Below, in pieces: positions 34,239 through 44,396 of a stretch of 64,000 nt of DNA; within the stretch, counting starts at the first letter, position 1, and each line of letters opens with the position of its first letter. The position numbers were made by a program, and so were the translations under genes. The stretch comes from Labilibacter sediminis (GTDB lineage Bacteria; Bacteroidota; Bacteroidia; Bacteroidales; Marinilabiliaceae). The notes beneath the pieces were generated by a model that saw only the letters and a list, made by a program, of their open reading frames with translations, searched no databases and was not told where the DNA came from. Location of the stretch: contig NZ_VCHY01000011.1 of NCBI RefSeq assembly GCF_005877885.1, positions 1 to 64,000 on the forward strand, given 5' to 3'.

Positions 34239-36314
34239 TTAATTTCTCATTTCATTATCGTCAATAAGTCTAAACTCAGTACGTCTGTTTAAAGCTCTGC
34301 CTTCCGGGTTGTCAGAACCATCTGGGTTTACATTATTAGCTATAGGTTGAGTTTCTCCAAACCCTCTTGCCTTAAGCCTAAATTCTTCAACACCTTCGCT
34401 TATTAAAAATGCAACCACATTGTCTGCTCTGTTTTGTGAAAGTCGCTTATTGTATCTTTCGTTTCCTTTGTTGTCGGTATGAGAACTTATTTCAACCAGA
34501 AGGTCGGTGTATTGAAGCATAAGCTTCAGTAAAGTTCCCTTGATGACAGTCTTACTTTCATCGGTAAGTTGGTCGTTGTCAAATTCGTAATAAATATTGC
34601 TTAAGATGATGGGTGCTTTGTTTATGGTTTTTACGGTGATAGGTTTGAGTTCCATATTTAACTCTTTTGAGTGCACTCTTTGAGTCGAAAATGATAGTTT
34701 TTTATTTAATACTCTGCTGTCATCTATCATTACTTCAAAATCAAAACCTTTGGGAACTAAAAAACTGAATTCTCCTTTTTCATTGGTGGTTTCATGGGCA
34801 AGAAAAATTAAATTACTGGTATCTTTTTTAAGATAAAGATTAATTCGGGCGCTATCTAGTCTAGAAATCAGGTTGTCCACATTATTTTGGTCAGATGATA
34901 TAAGATTGTTAAATGTATATTCATGGGTTTTGAGTTTTCCTTTAATCCACACTTTTTCTATTTCTGATTTTTCCCAGTGGTAAATATCATCACAACAATT
35001 CGGATGTGTAAGGGCATACCCTCCTTCTCGGTTTGATGTAAAAAAACCTTTGTTGCCTAATTTGTGTTCTGAATAATAGAGGTCATCGCATTCCGAATTT
35101 ATCGGCATACCCAAATTAACAGGTTCATTCCAGTTAAGCATATCGCCTTGTGAATAATAAACATCTAATCCGCCTAAACCTGGCAAACCATTTGAGCTGT
35201 AGTAAATACAATGCCCAAAAGTGTCATAAAACGGAGTTGTTTCATCTTCATCAGTATTCAGGTAAATACCTGCATTTATTGGCTTTTGATAGGTTTCTTT
35301 TTGGGTATCGTAAATGGTAAACCAAATGTCTGTACCCCCATAACCCCCGGGGCGGTCAGAAACAAAATAGATAACTTCGAGTTTAGGATCGTAGCAGGTG
35401 CCTATGGCAGGTTGTGTTGCGGAATAATTCGGAATGTTTATTTCTGAGCTTAATGGCTGGGGAGTCGTCCATTTATCACTGTTTTTTGAGGTTACGTATA
35501 AGTGGCACACCATCTTCTGCATCCAGTTTTTAGAGCATTGCGTAAAGTAAAACCTTTTATTATCCAAAGAAAAAATACCATCACCTGTATCAAAATCCGG
35601 ATGGTTAAAAAAAGGTTCTTCAACAATTTTTTCTCGTTTCCAAATGGTATCTGATTTATGGGCTTTATAAAATTTACGCTTTGGTTTTCGATCTTCAGAA
35701 TCGTAATATTTTACAGAATCAATATTGCTTGATGAATAAATAAAAACAGAGTCAGAAATATAAAATGGATTAAATTCTATATGTGGTTTATTGATTGAAT
35801 TATTTAATAGAGAAATATCAATGCTTATGGTGCTGTCTTTTATGTTTTTTGCAAACTCGCAACCTTGAATCTGGATTTTTACTTTTTCTTTAAAGTTTTT
35901 TGGCAACCAGTAGGTTTGTTTGGTTCTCTTAAGATCTTTAAAGATTTCGTATGCTTCATCATAATAACCCAGCGACATTGCAGTTGTAGCCGCATAGAAG
36001 CTGGCTAAAGAACTTTTCTTTTTATCCTCAATGGCCAGTTTTTTGTACTGTTCATAAGCGTTTTGGTAGTTTCGCGATTTTAAATTTAAACTGGCCAGTT
36101 CCCATGCGTATTTTTTGTTTTTAGGATATTTCTTTGCAAGATAATTGTAAAAGAATATGGCAGAATGGTAATCAGACTGTTGAATGGCACTTTTAGCATA
36201 CCCCTTAATTTGCCAAAGTTTTAACTCTTCAGGTTGATAAGGTTGTGCGTTTAAGCCAGGGTTCTTAAACGATATCAATATAAGTAATAGAAATAATACT
36301 AATATCTTATGCAT
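34239..36314 (-). CDS. TPR/PD40/OmpA-family outer-membrane protein
   Basis: 691 residues with a signal peptide (about 1-23) and no lipobox. Order: TPR-like repeats (about 30-165), a PD40-type beta-propeller (about 170-440; motifs such as PGGYGGTDIWFT, GLPGLGGLDVYYS, FTSNREGG), a carboxypeptidase-regulatory-like domain (about 455-560), and an OmpA peptidoglycan-binding domain (about 575-690; SHTDNKGNERYNKRLSQNRAD). It is the architecture of PorE and SprE-neighbour proteins that link T9SS outer-membrane parts to the wall. Its start overlaps the porP-like gene by 16 bases, a tight translational coupling. Confidence 0.92.
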   Translation of the reverse strand: MHKILVLFLLLILISFKNPGLNAQPYQPEELKLWQIKGYAKSAIQQSDYHSAIFFYNYLAKKYPKNKKYAWELASLNLKSRNYQNAYEQYKKLAIEDKKKSSLASFYAATTAMSLGYYDEAYEIFKDLKRTKQTYWLPKNFKEKVKIQIQGCEFAKNIKDSTISIDISLLNNSINKPHIEFNPFYISDSVFIYSSSNIDSVKYYDSEDRKPKRKFYKAHKSDTIWKREKIVEEPFFNHPDFDTGDGIFSLDNKRFYFTQCSKNWMQKMVCHLYVTSKNSDKWTTPQPLSSEINIPNYSATQPAIGTCYDPKLEVIYFVSDRPGGYGGTDIWFTIYDTQKETYQKPINAGIYLNTDEDETTPFYDTFGHCIYYSSNGLPGLGGLDVYYSQGDMLNWNEPVNLGMPINSECDDLYYSEHKLGNKGFFTSNREGGYALTHPNCCDDIYHWEKSEIEKVWIKGKLKTHEYTFNNLISSDQNNVDNLISRLDSARINLYLKKDTSNLIFLAHETTNEKGEFSFLVPKGFDFEVMIDDSRVLNKKLSFSTQRVHSKELNMELKPITVKTINKAPIILSNIYYEFDNDQLTDESKTVIKGTLLKLMLQYTDLLVEISSHTDNKGNERYNKRLSQNRADNVVAFLISEGVEEFRLKARGFGETQPIANNVNPDGSDNPEGRALNRRTEFRLIDDNEMRN

Positions 36315-37321
36315 GGTATGGTTGTTTTCTTTAAAATGCTTGAAGGCCTTTCGTAAACGAGTGATAACTCAACGGCATGATTAAATATCGGATTTGTTTT
36401 TAATCCGGAAACATCTACATCAAAACTTAAAAAGGTTGTCCAATTATTGTAATTCAGTCCGGTTACAAAAATTAATGATTCCAAATTATTTATAAATCCA
36501 TTTCTAAAGTAAGCACCCAGACTTATGCTTTTAAATTTATGCTCTGAAGATTCTATGTTTAAGCCGGCATTGGATCCAATAACAAATTCAGATGTTTTGT
36601 TTTGAAAAGTATAATAGGATTGAGGTAGAATAAATACTTTTGAATTAAGGTCGTATTTAAGTGAGCCATGCCAATTGGTTCTTACACTTGTCTTATTTTG
36701 AGTTTCTAAAAAATTATCTTGAGGTTGGTTTAAATGAAACGTAGCAATACCTGTAGAAATGTGGTACCTTTCGGCTTTGTGCTGCCATAAAAAGCCTGCG
36801 TTAATATCAAGGTAATTTGAGCTTAAGTATTGAAAGTTTTCAGAGAGCGGGAGGTTGGGATTATAGCTGCCTTCTGACCTGTCATATTGTTCTAAAAAGG
36901 TAAGGTGATTGTATGATAGTGATTTGTTAATCCAACCCAATTGCAATCCAATACCTAAAAATGATTTTTCAGATACTTGTATCATGTTGCCAAGAGACAA
37001 ATATGTTTTGTGAGTAGGAATAGAAATGCCCTCGGAGTAATCGTGTGAGTAAATCAATCCTGCTCCAACTTGTGAGTTATATATATTAAAGACCCTGTCG
37101 TATGATAGGCTAATAGTGTTTAATGGATCTGAGTAATAATTACCTTGAGATCTGGAATTGCTAACCACCCTCCAGTCGCCATTAATTACTCCGGTATGGG
37201 CAGGGTTTAAATTAAGCGGAGATGAGAAAAATTGAGAATAATGCACGCTCTGACATAATGTGCTATTTGACATTATAAGTAGAAGTGTAATTAGGTTGGT
37301 GGTATATGAAAGTTTTTTCAT
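36299..37321 (-). CDS. PorP/SprF family type IX secretion membrane protein
   Basis: 340 residues with a signal peptide (about 1-23). The family signature is the start of the mature part, HYSQFFSSPLNLNPAHTG, followed by a beta-barrel rich in alternating aromatic residues. In Flavobacterium johnsoniae SprF is needed to secrete SprB, a repeat protein with a type B sorting domain. Here the divergent neighbour (37394) is such a protein, so the pair probably works the same way. It is first in the leftward operon of four genes. No core T9SS gene (gldK-N, sov/sprA, porV) lies in the window. Confidence 0.93.
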   Translation of the reverse strand: MKKLSYTTNLITLLLIMSNSTLCQSVHYSQFFSSPLNLNPAHTGVINGDWRVVSNSRSQGNYYSDPLNTISLSYDRVFNIYNSQVGAGLIYSHDYSEGISIPTHKTYLSLGNMIQVSEKSFLGIGLQLGWINKSLSYNHLTFLEQYDRSEGSYNPNLPLSENFQYLSSNYLDINAGFLWQHKAERYHISTGIATFHLNQPQDNFLETQNKTSVRTNWHGSLKYDLNSKVFILPQSYYTFQNKTSEFVIGSNAGLNIESSEHKFKSISLGAYFRNGFINNLESLIFVTGLNYNNWTTFLSFDVDVSGLKTNPIFNHAVELSLVYERPSSILKKTTIPCIRY

Positions 37322-37393
37322 ATTTTTTTATTTTGCGATGAAAAGTAGTAAATTAAATTCATGTATTCAAATATTACTCTAATTAAGGAATTA

Positions 37394-40300
37394 ATGAAAT
37401 ATTATTTATGTAACATAAAATATCGTATTTATTTGAAAAGGTATACTGTTGTTTTATTGCTATTACTATTGGGTGATATTTGCCTGAAGTCGCAAATTCA
37501 GGTTAGTTTTACTTCAGATTCACAAAGCGGATGTGCACCATTTTTAGTGGCATTTACCTGCAATGTTCAAGATGGTGATAATTATTCTTATTTATGGGAT
37601 TTCGGAAATGGGAATACTTCTACCTTAAAAAATCCACAAGCAACTTATCCAAATTTTGGCTTATATAGTGTTTCTTTAACCGTTTCTGATGGAGTAAATA
37701 CCGAAATTTTAAAAAAAGAAGACTTCATATCTGTTCATGAATCACCGGTTATTGATTTTTTTCCTAAAGATTTTATAAATGATTGTGCTCCAGTAGCTGT
37801 AAATTTTACCAGTTCGGTTAATCCGGAAAGTTCGTCAGATTCATACTTATGGGACTTTGGAGATGGAAAATTGAGCACAGAAAAAGATCCGAAACACATT
37901 TATACTGATGCCGGTATTTTTAATGTAACTCTTATTGTTGAAGATGAATATGGTTGCGTTGCTAAGTTGAGCTATAAAAATATGATTAAGGCTCAAAAGC
38001 CCACTGCTATATTTCAGGTAAACGAAAACAGGTCGTGTAGTGGAGAGTTAGATGCAATTTTTACCAACCAATCGTATGGATTAGGGGAGTTATTTTATCA
38101 TTGGGATTTTGGAGACGGGTACAATTCTGAAGAGATTAATGTTACGCATAAATATGAGCAGGATGGAGAGTTTGATGTGAGCTTAAAAGTGGTTGATGAT
38201 ATTGGATGTAAAGATAGTTTAGTAATTAAAGATTATATTGAGATTAGTAGTACGATCGCTTCATTTGAAATAATAAGAGATACTGTTTGTGTTGGGGAGT
38301 TAATTGTCTTTGATAATCAATCAGTTAATAATAAAAAGAGTTTTTGGAACTTTGGAGATGGAACTGATTCTGATATGATTAGTCCTGAACATCGTTATAA
38401 TAACCCGGGCGATTATAGTATAAATTTATCAATAGAAAATTATGAATGTAGCGACCAGGTCACTCAATCCATCCATGTTGAGGATGTACAGGTAGATTTT
38501 ACAGTGTCGTCAGATTATAGTTGTCAGGTACCCGTTGAGTTAAGTTATACAGGAATCTCTGAAAATGCAGTTTATTACGACTGGAGGTTCGGGAATGGTT
38601 CTATCTCTGATAAAGAAGCATCAGTTGTTAATTTCACATTGACAGATGGTTTAAAAAATAATCATCGTGAAAGTTATAGTGACACATTAATTGTTACTAC
38701 AAAGTATGGATGCAAAGCAAAATTGATTAAAAAGGATCATGTAAATATTGTTTTGCCCGAGACTAATATAATAGCAGATAAATCAGTGTCAGGCTGTAAG
38801 CCTGTAAGTTTAGTGTTTAGCTCTTGGATTAATTATGATACTCCAAAGGATAATATAGTTGACTACAGTTGGACTTTGAATGGAAAAGAGGTATCAACTG
38901 AGAATAGCTGGCAGAATGATTTTACTGAAGTAGGTGTTTTTGATATAGGTTTAGTGGCAACCACCGAGATGGGTTGTGCGGCTGTAAGTTCAATTAATGT
39001 AGGTGTGGGGGAGGAGCAGGTGCCTGATTTTACAGTAAAGGATAAAACTATTTTCTGTGCAAGCGAAATGGTAGAGTTTGAGGACCTGTCTGAGGATAAA
39101 GCTAAAATTGATTTTGTTCTTTGGGAATATGGAGATGGCACAACCAGTGAGTTAGGAATGCCATTTCATTTTTATGTTGATACAGGTTTTATGGATGTTA
39201 CATTATGGGTGTATCAAAATGGATGTGCAAGCTCCGTAACCAAAGAAAAGGCTCTCTATATTAAAGGTCCTTTAGCACATATTGAAAGAAAGAATATTTG
39301 TGACAAACCTTATTCGCCATCTTTTGAGGTTACATTAACGGATGCCGATTCTTATAGCTGTAACTTTGGAGATGGTCAAACGATTTCAGATGAGGGAAAT
39401 AGCTTTTCTCATACTTATTTAAATAAGGGGGCATATAAAGTTATGCTTACTGCGAATAATACAGAAAACGGATGTTCATTTTCATATATCAATAATATAA
39501 ATGTGTTTGACTCAAAAGCTTTGTTTGATACCATAAGTCTCGGGCCATGTGTTAATAACAATATTGTTTTTGATCCTGAGGAGAGTAAAGATGCAGAGGA
39601 GTTTAGCTATAATAATAAGCGTAATTATTATTTATGGGATTTTGGAGATAATTCTGACAAAGATTTTACCGATGGATTGGTGACTCATGTTTACAAAGCT
39701 CCTGGAGATTATGATGTAAGCCTAATTGTTAAAGATATAAACAATTGCTCCGATACGCTTAAAAAAACTGTGAAGGTTTATAGTCCTCAGGTAGATTTTG
39801 AAACAAATTACCAAAAAGGCTGTATACCGGTTATGTTTCATTTTAAAGATTTATCAATATCAGAAAATCAAATAACAGATTGGTTGTGGAGTTTTGGAGA
39901 TGGAGAGTATTCAGAGGAGCAAAATACATATCATGAATACCAAAATTTTGGTAATTATGCCGTAAGTTTAAAAGTAACTGATGAATTGGGTTGTAGCTCT
40001 TCCAAAAAATTAAGTAATGAGATAAAAGTGGTTTTCCCGGATGTTGATTTTAAGGTTTCAGATGCAAGCTCCTGCATTAATGACACACTTACTTTTTTTG
40101 ATGAATCAGAAAGTATAATAGAATCGTTTTTATGGGATTTTGGGGATGGGGTAACCAGCGGGGTTCGAAATCCAAAGCATGTATATTCTTCTCCCGGGAT
40201 ATATGATTTGTCTTTAAAAATTATAGATAATCATGGATGTGAATCTATTCGATCAGAGACTGGTTTTATTAGTGTTCAGAAACCTCCGGTAGCAAATTTC

Positions 40301-41767
40301 ATAAGTAATAATCAGGAATCTAACTGTTATCCTTTCCCTGTTGATTTTGAAGATCAGTCCGAATCGGCTTATTTAGGAAGTTGGAAATGGTTGTTTGGAG
40401 ATAATCAAACCAGCTCAAGTTTACAAAATCCAAAGCATATATATACTCAACCTAACGATTATGATGTGACTTTAATTGCTTATTCAACCAATGGTTGTTC
40501 AGATACGATTACTAAAAATGGCTTTATAAAAGTGGGAGGGCCTTACGCTGAAATTAACCTGGTAGATTCGGCCTGCATCTATGATAACATTGCTTTTAAC
40601 CTGATTAATCAGCGAAACCTTTCTTCTGTGCTTTGGGATTTTGGAGATGGTGTTGTATCAACTCAGCTGTCCGATTATCATACATATAATCATAAAGGTA
40701 TGTCATATCCTACGCTATTGCTTAATACCAATAGTAATTTTGCCTGTACAAAAGTTATTCAGGATTCCATTTATATTGATGAAATAACGGCAGCATTTGC
40801 GTTTAAAGAAGATATGGATAAAGGTTGCGTACCATTTCAGTTAGAATTGATTAATAATTCGGTTCGATCTGATTCTTATTTTTGGGAAAGTAGTGATGGA
40901 TTTACATCTCAGCAAAAAGTACCGATACATATTTTTAATCAGCCGGATCATTATGATTTAACTTTGGCTGTAAGCAATAATTTTGGTTGTAAGGATACTG
41001 CTGTTTCTCCAATTACTGTTTTTCCATTGCCAACCATTAAAACTTCAAAAGATACCTTTATTTGCAAAGATGATAATGTGGTTCTTTATGCAGAAGGAGG
41101 AGTGGGTTACAAGTGGGCACCTTCTGAAAGTTTGGATAATTCATTTGTATCTGATCCGATTGCCTCTCCTTTGGAAACAACAAAATATATTGTTGAAGTA
41201 GTTGATGAAAATAATTGTGTTAATACAGATGAGGTTACACTTACGGTTCAGCAATATCCGTTTGTTAATTTTTCCGATTCAACAATAATTATAGGGGAAT
41301 CCATAAAATTAGACTTAAGCAAGCCGGATATTAGGGAATATATATGGAGTCCTAATATTGGAATTTCTTGCACCAATTGTCCAAATCCTGTTTTAAATCC
41401 TGTGGAGTCCATGGAGTATAGTCTTGCACTTACCGATACAAGTGATTGTTTTACTATGGACTATCCGGTAGATATAAGGGTGCAAAAAAAATATTCAGTA
41501 GATGTACCTACTGCGTTTACACCCAATAAGGATAATGTTAATGATTATGTATTGGTAAACGGATGGGGTATTCAGGAGCTCGTATATTTTAGGATTTTTA
41601 ACCGGGTAGGAGAAATGATATTTGAATCAACAGATTTATCAGAAGGATGGAATGGAACCTATAAAGGAAAACCTCAAAATGCAGATATATATAATTATGT
41701 GGTTAGAGTTAAAACCTACGGAAATGAGTATTTAAATAAGAAAGGGAATATTAAACTGATAAGGTAA
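37394..41767 (+). CDS. Giant PKD-repeat surface protein with type B T9SS sorting domain
   Basis: 1457 residues from ATG 37394. An upstream ATG at 37361 exists, but 37394 gives a standard signal peptide (hydrophobic VVLLLLLLGDICL, cleavage near residue 33). About 13-14 PKD-type repeats follow, each marked by a W-x-F/Y-G-D/N-G motif (for example YLWDFGDG, KSFWNFGDG, DWLWSFGDG); repeat six (DYSWTLNG) and the last (YFWESSDG) are degenerate. Two Ig-like stretches precede the C-terminal gliding-motility/CHU_C type B domain beginning VPTAFTPNKDNVNDYV and ending NKKGNIKLIR. It should be exported by T9SS to the cell surface as an adhesin or filament. It heads a rightward gene run, 14 bases before a response regulator. 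Confidence 0.92.
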   Translation: MKYYLCNIKYRIYLKRYTVVLLLLLLGDICLKSQIQVSFTSDSQSGCAPFLVAFTCNVQDGDNYSYLWDFGNGNTSTLKNPQATYPNFGLYSVSLTVSDGVNTEILKKEDFISVHESPVIDFFPKDFINDCAPVAVNFTSSVNPESSSDSYLWDFGDGKLSTEKDPKHIYTDAGIFNVTLIVEDEYGCVAKLSYKNMIKAQKPTAIFQVNENRSCSGELDAIFTNQSYGLGELFYHWDFGDGYNSEEINVTHKYEQDGEFDVSLKVVDDIGCKDSLVIKDYIEISSTIASFEIIRDTVCVGELIVFDNQSVNNKKSFWNFGDGTDSDMISPEHRYNNPGDYSINLSIENYECSDQVTQSIHVEDVQVDFTVSSDYSCQVPVELSYTGISENAVYYDWRFGNGSISDKEASVVNFTLTDGLKNNHRESYSDTLIVTTKYGCKAKLIKKDHVNIVLPETNIIADKSVSGCKPVSLVFSSWINYDTPKDNIVDYSWTLNGKEVSTENSWQNDFTEVGVFDIGLVATTEMGCAAVSSINVGVGEEQVPDFTVKDKTIFCASEMVEFEDLSEDKAKIDFVLWEYGDGTTSELGMPFHFYVDTGFMDVTLWVYQNGCASSVTKEKALYIKGPLAHIERKNICDKPYSPSFEVTLTDADSYSCNFGDGQTISDEGNSFSHTYLNKGAYKVMLTANNTENGCSFSYINNINVFDSKALFDTISLGPCVNNNIVFDPEESKDAEEFSYNNKRNYYLWDFGDNSDKDFTDGLVTHVYKAPGDYDVSLIVKDINNCSDTLKKTVKVYSPQVDFETNYQKGCIPVMFHFKDLSISENQITDWLWSFGDGEYSEEQNTYHEYQNFGNYAVSLKVTDELGCSSSKKLSNEIKVVFPDVDFKVSDASSCINDTLTFFDESESIIESFLWDFGDGVTSGVRNPKHVYSSPGIYDLSLKIIDNHGCESIRSETGFISVQKPPVANFISNNQESNCYPFPVDFEDQSESAYLGSWKWLFGDNQTSSSLQNPKHIYTQPNDYDVTLIAYSTNGCSDTITKNGFIKVGGPYAEINLVDSACIYDNIAFNLINQRNLSSVLWDFGDGVVSTQLSDYHTYNHKGMSYPTLLLNTNSNFACTKVIQDSIYIDEITAAFAFKEDMDKGCVPFQLELINNSVRSDSYFWESSDGFTSQQKVPIHIFNQPDHYDLTLAVSNNFGCKDTAVSPITVFPLPTIKTSKDTFICKDDNVVLYAEGGVGYKWAPSESLDNSFVSDPIASPLETTKYIVEVVDENNCVNTDEVTLTVQQYPFVNFSDSTIIIGESIKLDLSKPDIREYIWSPNIGISCTNCPNPVLNPVESMEYSLALTDTSDCFTMDYPVDIRVQKKYSVDVPTAFTPNKDNVNDYVLVNGWGIQELVYFRIFNRVGEMIFESTDLSEGWNGTYKGKPQNADIYNYVVRVKTYGNEYLNKKGNIKLIR

Positions 41768-41781
41768 ATACTAAGCTTGGT

Positions 41782-42873
41782 ATGAAAAAAGGAAGAATTT
41801 TGATTGTTGATGATAATCCTAAAAACATTCAGCTTTTAGGAAATATTTTAAACGACAGCAACTATGAAGTAGAGATAGCTTTGGGAGGGAATGAAACAAT
41901 TGAATGGTTGGAGGAAGAACCTTTTGACCTGTTGTTGTTGGATGTAATGATGCCTGAAATTAATGGTTTTGAAGTATGTAAAATTATCAGAAGTAAAGCG
42001 AAGTTCGATTTAATGCCGATAATCTACATCTCTGCGAAAACGGATAAAGAAAGTATGGTATACGGATTTGAAGTTGGAGGGCAGGATTTTATATCTAAAC
42101 CCTTTGATACTTCCGAATTGTTGGCCAGGGTGAATACCCATATTGAGTTGAAAAAGAGTAAGGAAGGGTTGATAAAGATAAATAATGAACTGGAAAAAAA
42201 AGTAGCAGAACGTACTGAGGAATTGCAGAAGTCAAATGATGAACTTAAAAGGATAACAGAAACAAAAGATAAGTTTTTGTCATTTTTGGGTAATGAGATA
42301 ACATGTCCGTTAAAGTCAATAAATCAGGTAATTCATACCATTAAGCGGTCTGCAGAATCTGCACGTCTGTCGGAGATGATTACCTTGCTGGAAAGTTCAG
42401 TTGATAAACTTGATCTTATTACTAATATGGCAAATCAGATTACTCAGATTAAAAGTAATAAGAGTGTAGCTGATGAAAGAGCTTTTAGTTTAATTAATGT
42501 TATTGAGTATACTCTGGTTCAGCTGGATGACATGTTGGATGCAAAGAATGTGAACTTAAAGTATCAAATTAATAGTGATATTGAGATTAAAGGAAATAAA
42601 GAGTTAATAAAAAATTCGTTAACAGGAGTGCTGAATGTTATACTCAAGTATATCGATATTGACGAAACCATTCATATGTTTTCATCTCAAAATGGAAGAC
42701 TTACATTATCCATTGAGAGTAAAATAAAGGACTGGAATAATAAAGAGTTTCATGAACTTCCGGAAGAAACATTGTTGTATTTTTCTTATGCAGAAATAGT
42801 GATGAGTTTTCTTCGGGGAGAATTTAGTGTAAAAGCTAATTCATCATCTTATAGTTTTGTCTGGAAATTTTAA
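41782..42873 (+). CDS. Response regulator fused to a histidine-pseudokinase
   Basis: 363 residues. A receiver domain (1-120) has the acidic pocket Asp10/Asp11, phospho-acceptor Asp54 and the conserved Lys in ISKPFD. A coiled coil (about 125-160) leads to a HisKA-like helix, where FLSFLGNEITCPL replaces the usual SHELRTPL: Asn171 stands at the phospho-His. The C-terminal ATPase-like region has no N box, no DxGxG and no GxGLG. It can be phosphorylated, but cannot act as a kinase by sequence. It is 14 bases after the PKD protein gene and aligns with 47150..48283. It probably transmits the signal by protein contact. Confidence 0.9.
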   Translation: MKKGRILIVDDNPKNIQLLGNILNDSNYEVEIALGGNETIEWLEEEPFDLLLLDVMMPEINGFEVCKIIRSKAKFDLMPIIYISAKTDKESMVYGFEVGGQDFISKPFDTSELLARVNTHIELKKSKEGLIKINNELEKKVAERTEELQKSNDELKRITETKDKFLSFLGNEITCPLKSINQVIHTIKRSAESARLSEMITLLESSVDKLDLITNMANQITQIKSNKSVADERAFSLINVIEYTLVQLDDMLDAKNVNLKYQINSDIEIKGNKELIKNSLTGVLNVILKYIDIDETIHMFSSQNGRLTLSIESKIKDWNNKEFHELPEETLLYFSYAEIVMSFLRGEFSVKANSSSYSFVWKF

Positions 42874-42924
42874 TTAAATAATATAGTTTGTAATTGTATA
42901 ATATTAAACCAAATACTTAATCAT

Positions 42925-43821
42925 ATGCTTAAAACGATCTTTTACACATCCGTGTTTTTCATGCTTGTTTTTATCACAGGATGTAATAGCTGTAGTCAAA
43001 AACAATCGGTAGAATCCAATAGTGATCTGGCCTTAGATTTTGAGTCCTTAAATGTTATTGATTCAATTGAAGCAGTGTTTTATGCACTTCCTTCACCCGA
43101 AGAAATAATCTCTTATATCAAAGATCATAATGTAGATTTTAATCCCGGGTTACTTCATAATTACAAGGAAGCAAAGTTGTATGCAGAGAATGAAAAGAAG
43201 GCTGTTGTATTAGGGGTGTATTTTGCAGACCTGGCTTATATTTCAGCTTTTCGTAAATCAGATTTTAGTCCGGAGTATATTTCAACGGTGGATTATTTGA
43301 TGAAGGAAATTAACATTAACCCGGATTTTACAAAGCAACAGCAACAAAAAATTATTGACTCTTCATTAGAGCCTGATTCTTTATATATGATTTCACGCGA
43401 ATTGTACGATAAGGTAATCAGTTATCTGCAGGAATATGATGAGGGAAAAACACTGTCACTTATTTCTGTAGGTACGCTTCTCGAAAGCCTGTATATCTCA
43501 ACTTATTTGCATAAGGATTTTGTAAACCAAAAAGAAGCAATTGATAGAATTGCTGAGCAAAAATTATTATTCGAAGATATTGTTATCATGATGAATACAT
43601 ATAAGGAAAATGCAGTAGTGAGTGAATTGATCAGAGACCTAAAGGTTTTGCAAAAATCATTTGACAATCTTGAGGTGAATACCGCAGTAAATAAGGTGGA
43701 GGAAAACAAAGACGGTTCATTACATATAAAAGGCAAGAATAGTGTACAGGTAACAGAAGAGGATTATTATATTTTTGTTGATAACGTAAATGATTTCAGA
43801 ACAAAACTAATTCGTCAGTAA
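42925..43821 (+). CDS. Hypothetical lipoprotein, 298 residues
   Basis: A lipoprotein signal ends at the lipobox ITGC with Cys20, so it is anchored to the membrane, and no LolB-like retention signal is obvious. The mature part is helical and acidic, starting CNSCSQKQSVESNSD, and has no motif I recognise; segments such as PSPEEIISYIKDHNVDF and KKAVVLGVYFADLAYIS are typical of a family seen in Bacteroidota genomes, but without assigned function. It lies 51 bases after the pseudokinase gene and 38 before a small secreted protein, in the same run. It may be part of the surface structure or its sensor. Confidence 0.75.
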   Translation: MLKTIFYTSVFFMLVFITGCNSCSQKQSVESNSDLALDFESLNVIDSIEAVFYALPSPEEIISYIKDHNVDFNPGLLHNYKEAKLYAENEKKAVVLGVYFADLAYISAFRKSDFSPEYISTVDYLMKEININPDFTKQQQQKIIDSSLEPDSLYMISRELYDKVISYLQEYDEGKTLSLISVGTLLESLYISTYLHKDFVNQKEAIDRIAEQKLLFEDIVIMMNTYKENAVVSELIRDLKVLQKSFDNLEVNTAVNKVEENKDGSLHIKGKNSVQVTEEDYYIFVDNVNDFRTKLIRQ

Positions 43822-43859
43822 TGTAAGAGTAAAAACAATAGTTCGTAAATTCTGATTCA

Positions 43860-44303
43860 ATGAAAAAGATTGCTTCATTTATAATGTTGCTGGGTTTAAT
43901 TTGCTTTACATATGCCGAACTCAATGCTAATGATTGTTCCAATATGGAGAAAAAATGCAAGGATCCTGCTCCGGATTTTCAGATAAGTGCTACATCTCGC
44001 TCTATGAAAATGCGAAAAGGCAAAAGAGTAAGGATTGTATTAAATGCATATGGTGGCAGAGAGTATTTCTTTTCTACCTATTCAAAAGCTAAGGTTGGTG
44101 CCTTGCAGTTTCGAATTATTAATTCGGCAAATAATCATGTGTTATATGATAACGCAACTGAGGGATTAGCTGATAGTAAAATATTTAAGGTAGAAAGTAG
44201 TCAGAAACTGCACATAGAGGTGCTGGCTCCCAACTGGCGAAGTAATAATTTATATGAATGCGCCGGCTTTAAAATAGCATATAAAAAAATAGACTTGTTT
44301 TAA
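43860..44303 (+). CDS. Small secreted protein B, paralogue of the one at 30692
   Basis: 147 residues with a signal peptide (about 1-23, cleaved near ELNANDCS). The mature part carries DCSNMEKKCKDP at its start and a late Cys in YECAGF. It follows the same pattern as secreted protein A: YGGREY, FRIINSANNHVLYDN and SSQKLHIEVLAP. The resemblance over about 90 residues is too ordered to be chance. It is placed between the lipoprotein and the hybrid kinase. The two paralogues bracket the whole PorP/ABC/PKD block, so they may be subunits or secreted ligands of the same system. Function unknown. Confidence 0.75.
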   Translation: MKKIASFIMLLGLICFTYAELNANDCSNMEKKCKDPAPDFQISATSRSMKMRKGKRVRIVLNAYGGREYFFSTYSKAKVGALQFRIINSANNHVLYDNATEGLADSKIFKVESSQKLHIEVLAPNWRSNNLYECAGFKIAYKKIDLF

Positions 44304-44396
44304 CAAATTGTTTTTTGATAGTGATAACATTGTTTAAGTAGCTGTCTGGGAGTGATTTGTATTGTAGGGTTAAAGTATTTTATTAGTTAGGTTGTT

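Noticed and set aside
37361-37393. Upstream ATG of the PKD protein
   Set aside because: It would add eleven residues in front of a good signal peptide; ATG 37394 gives the normal N terminus.
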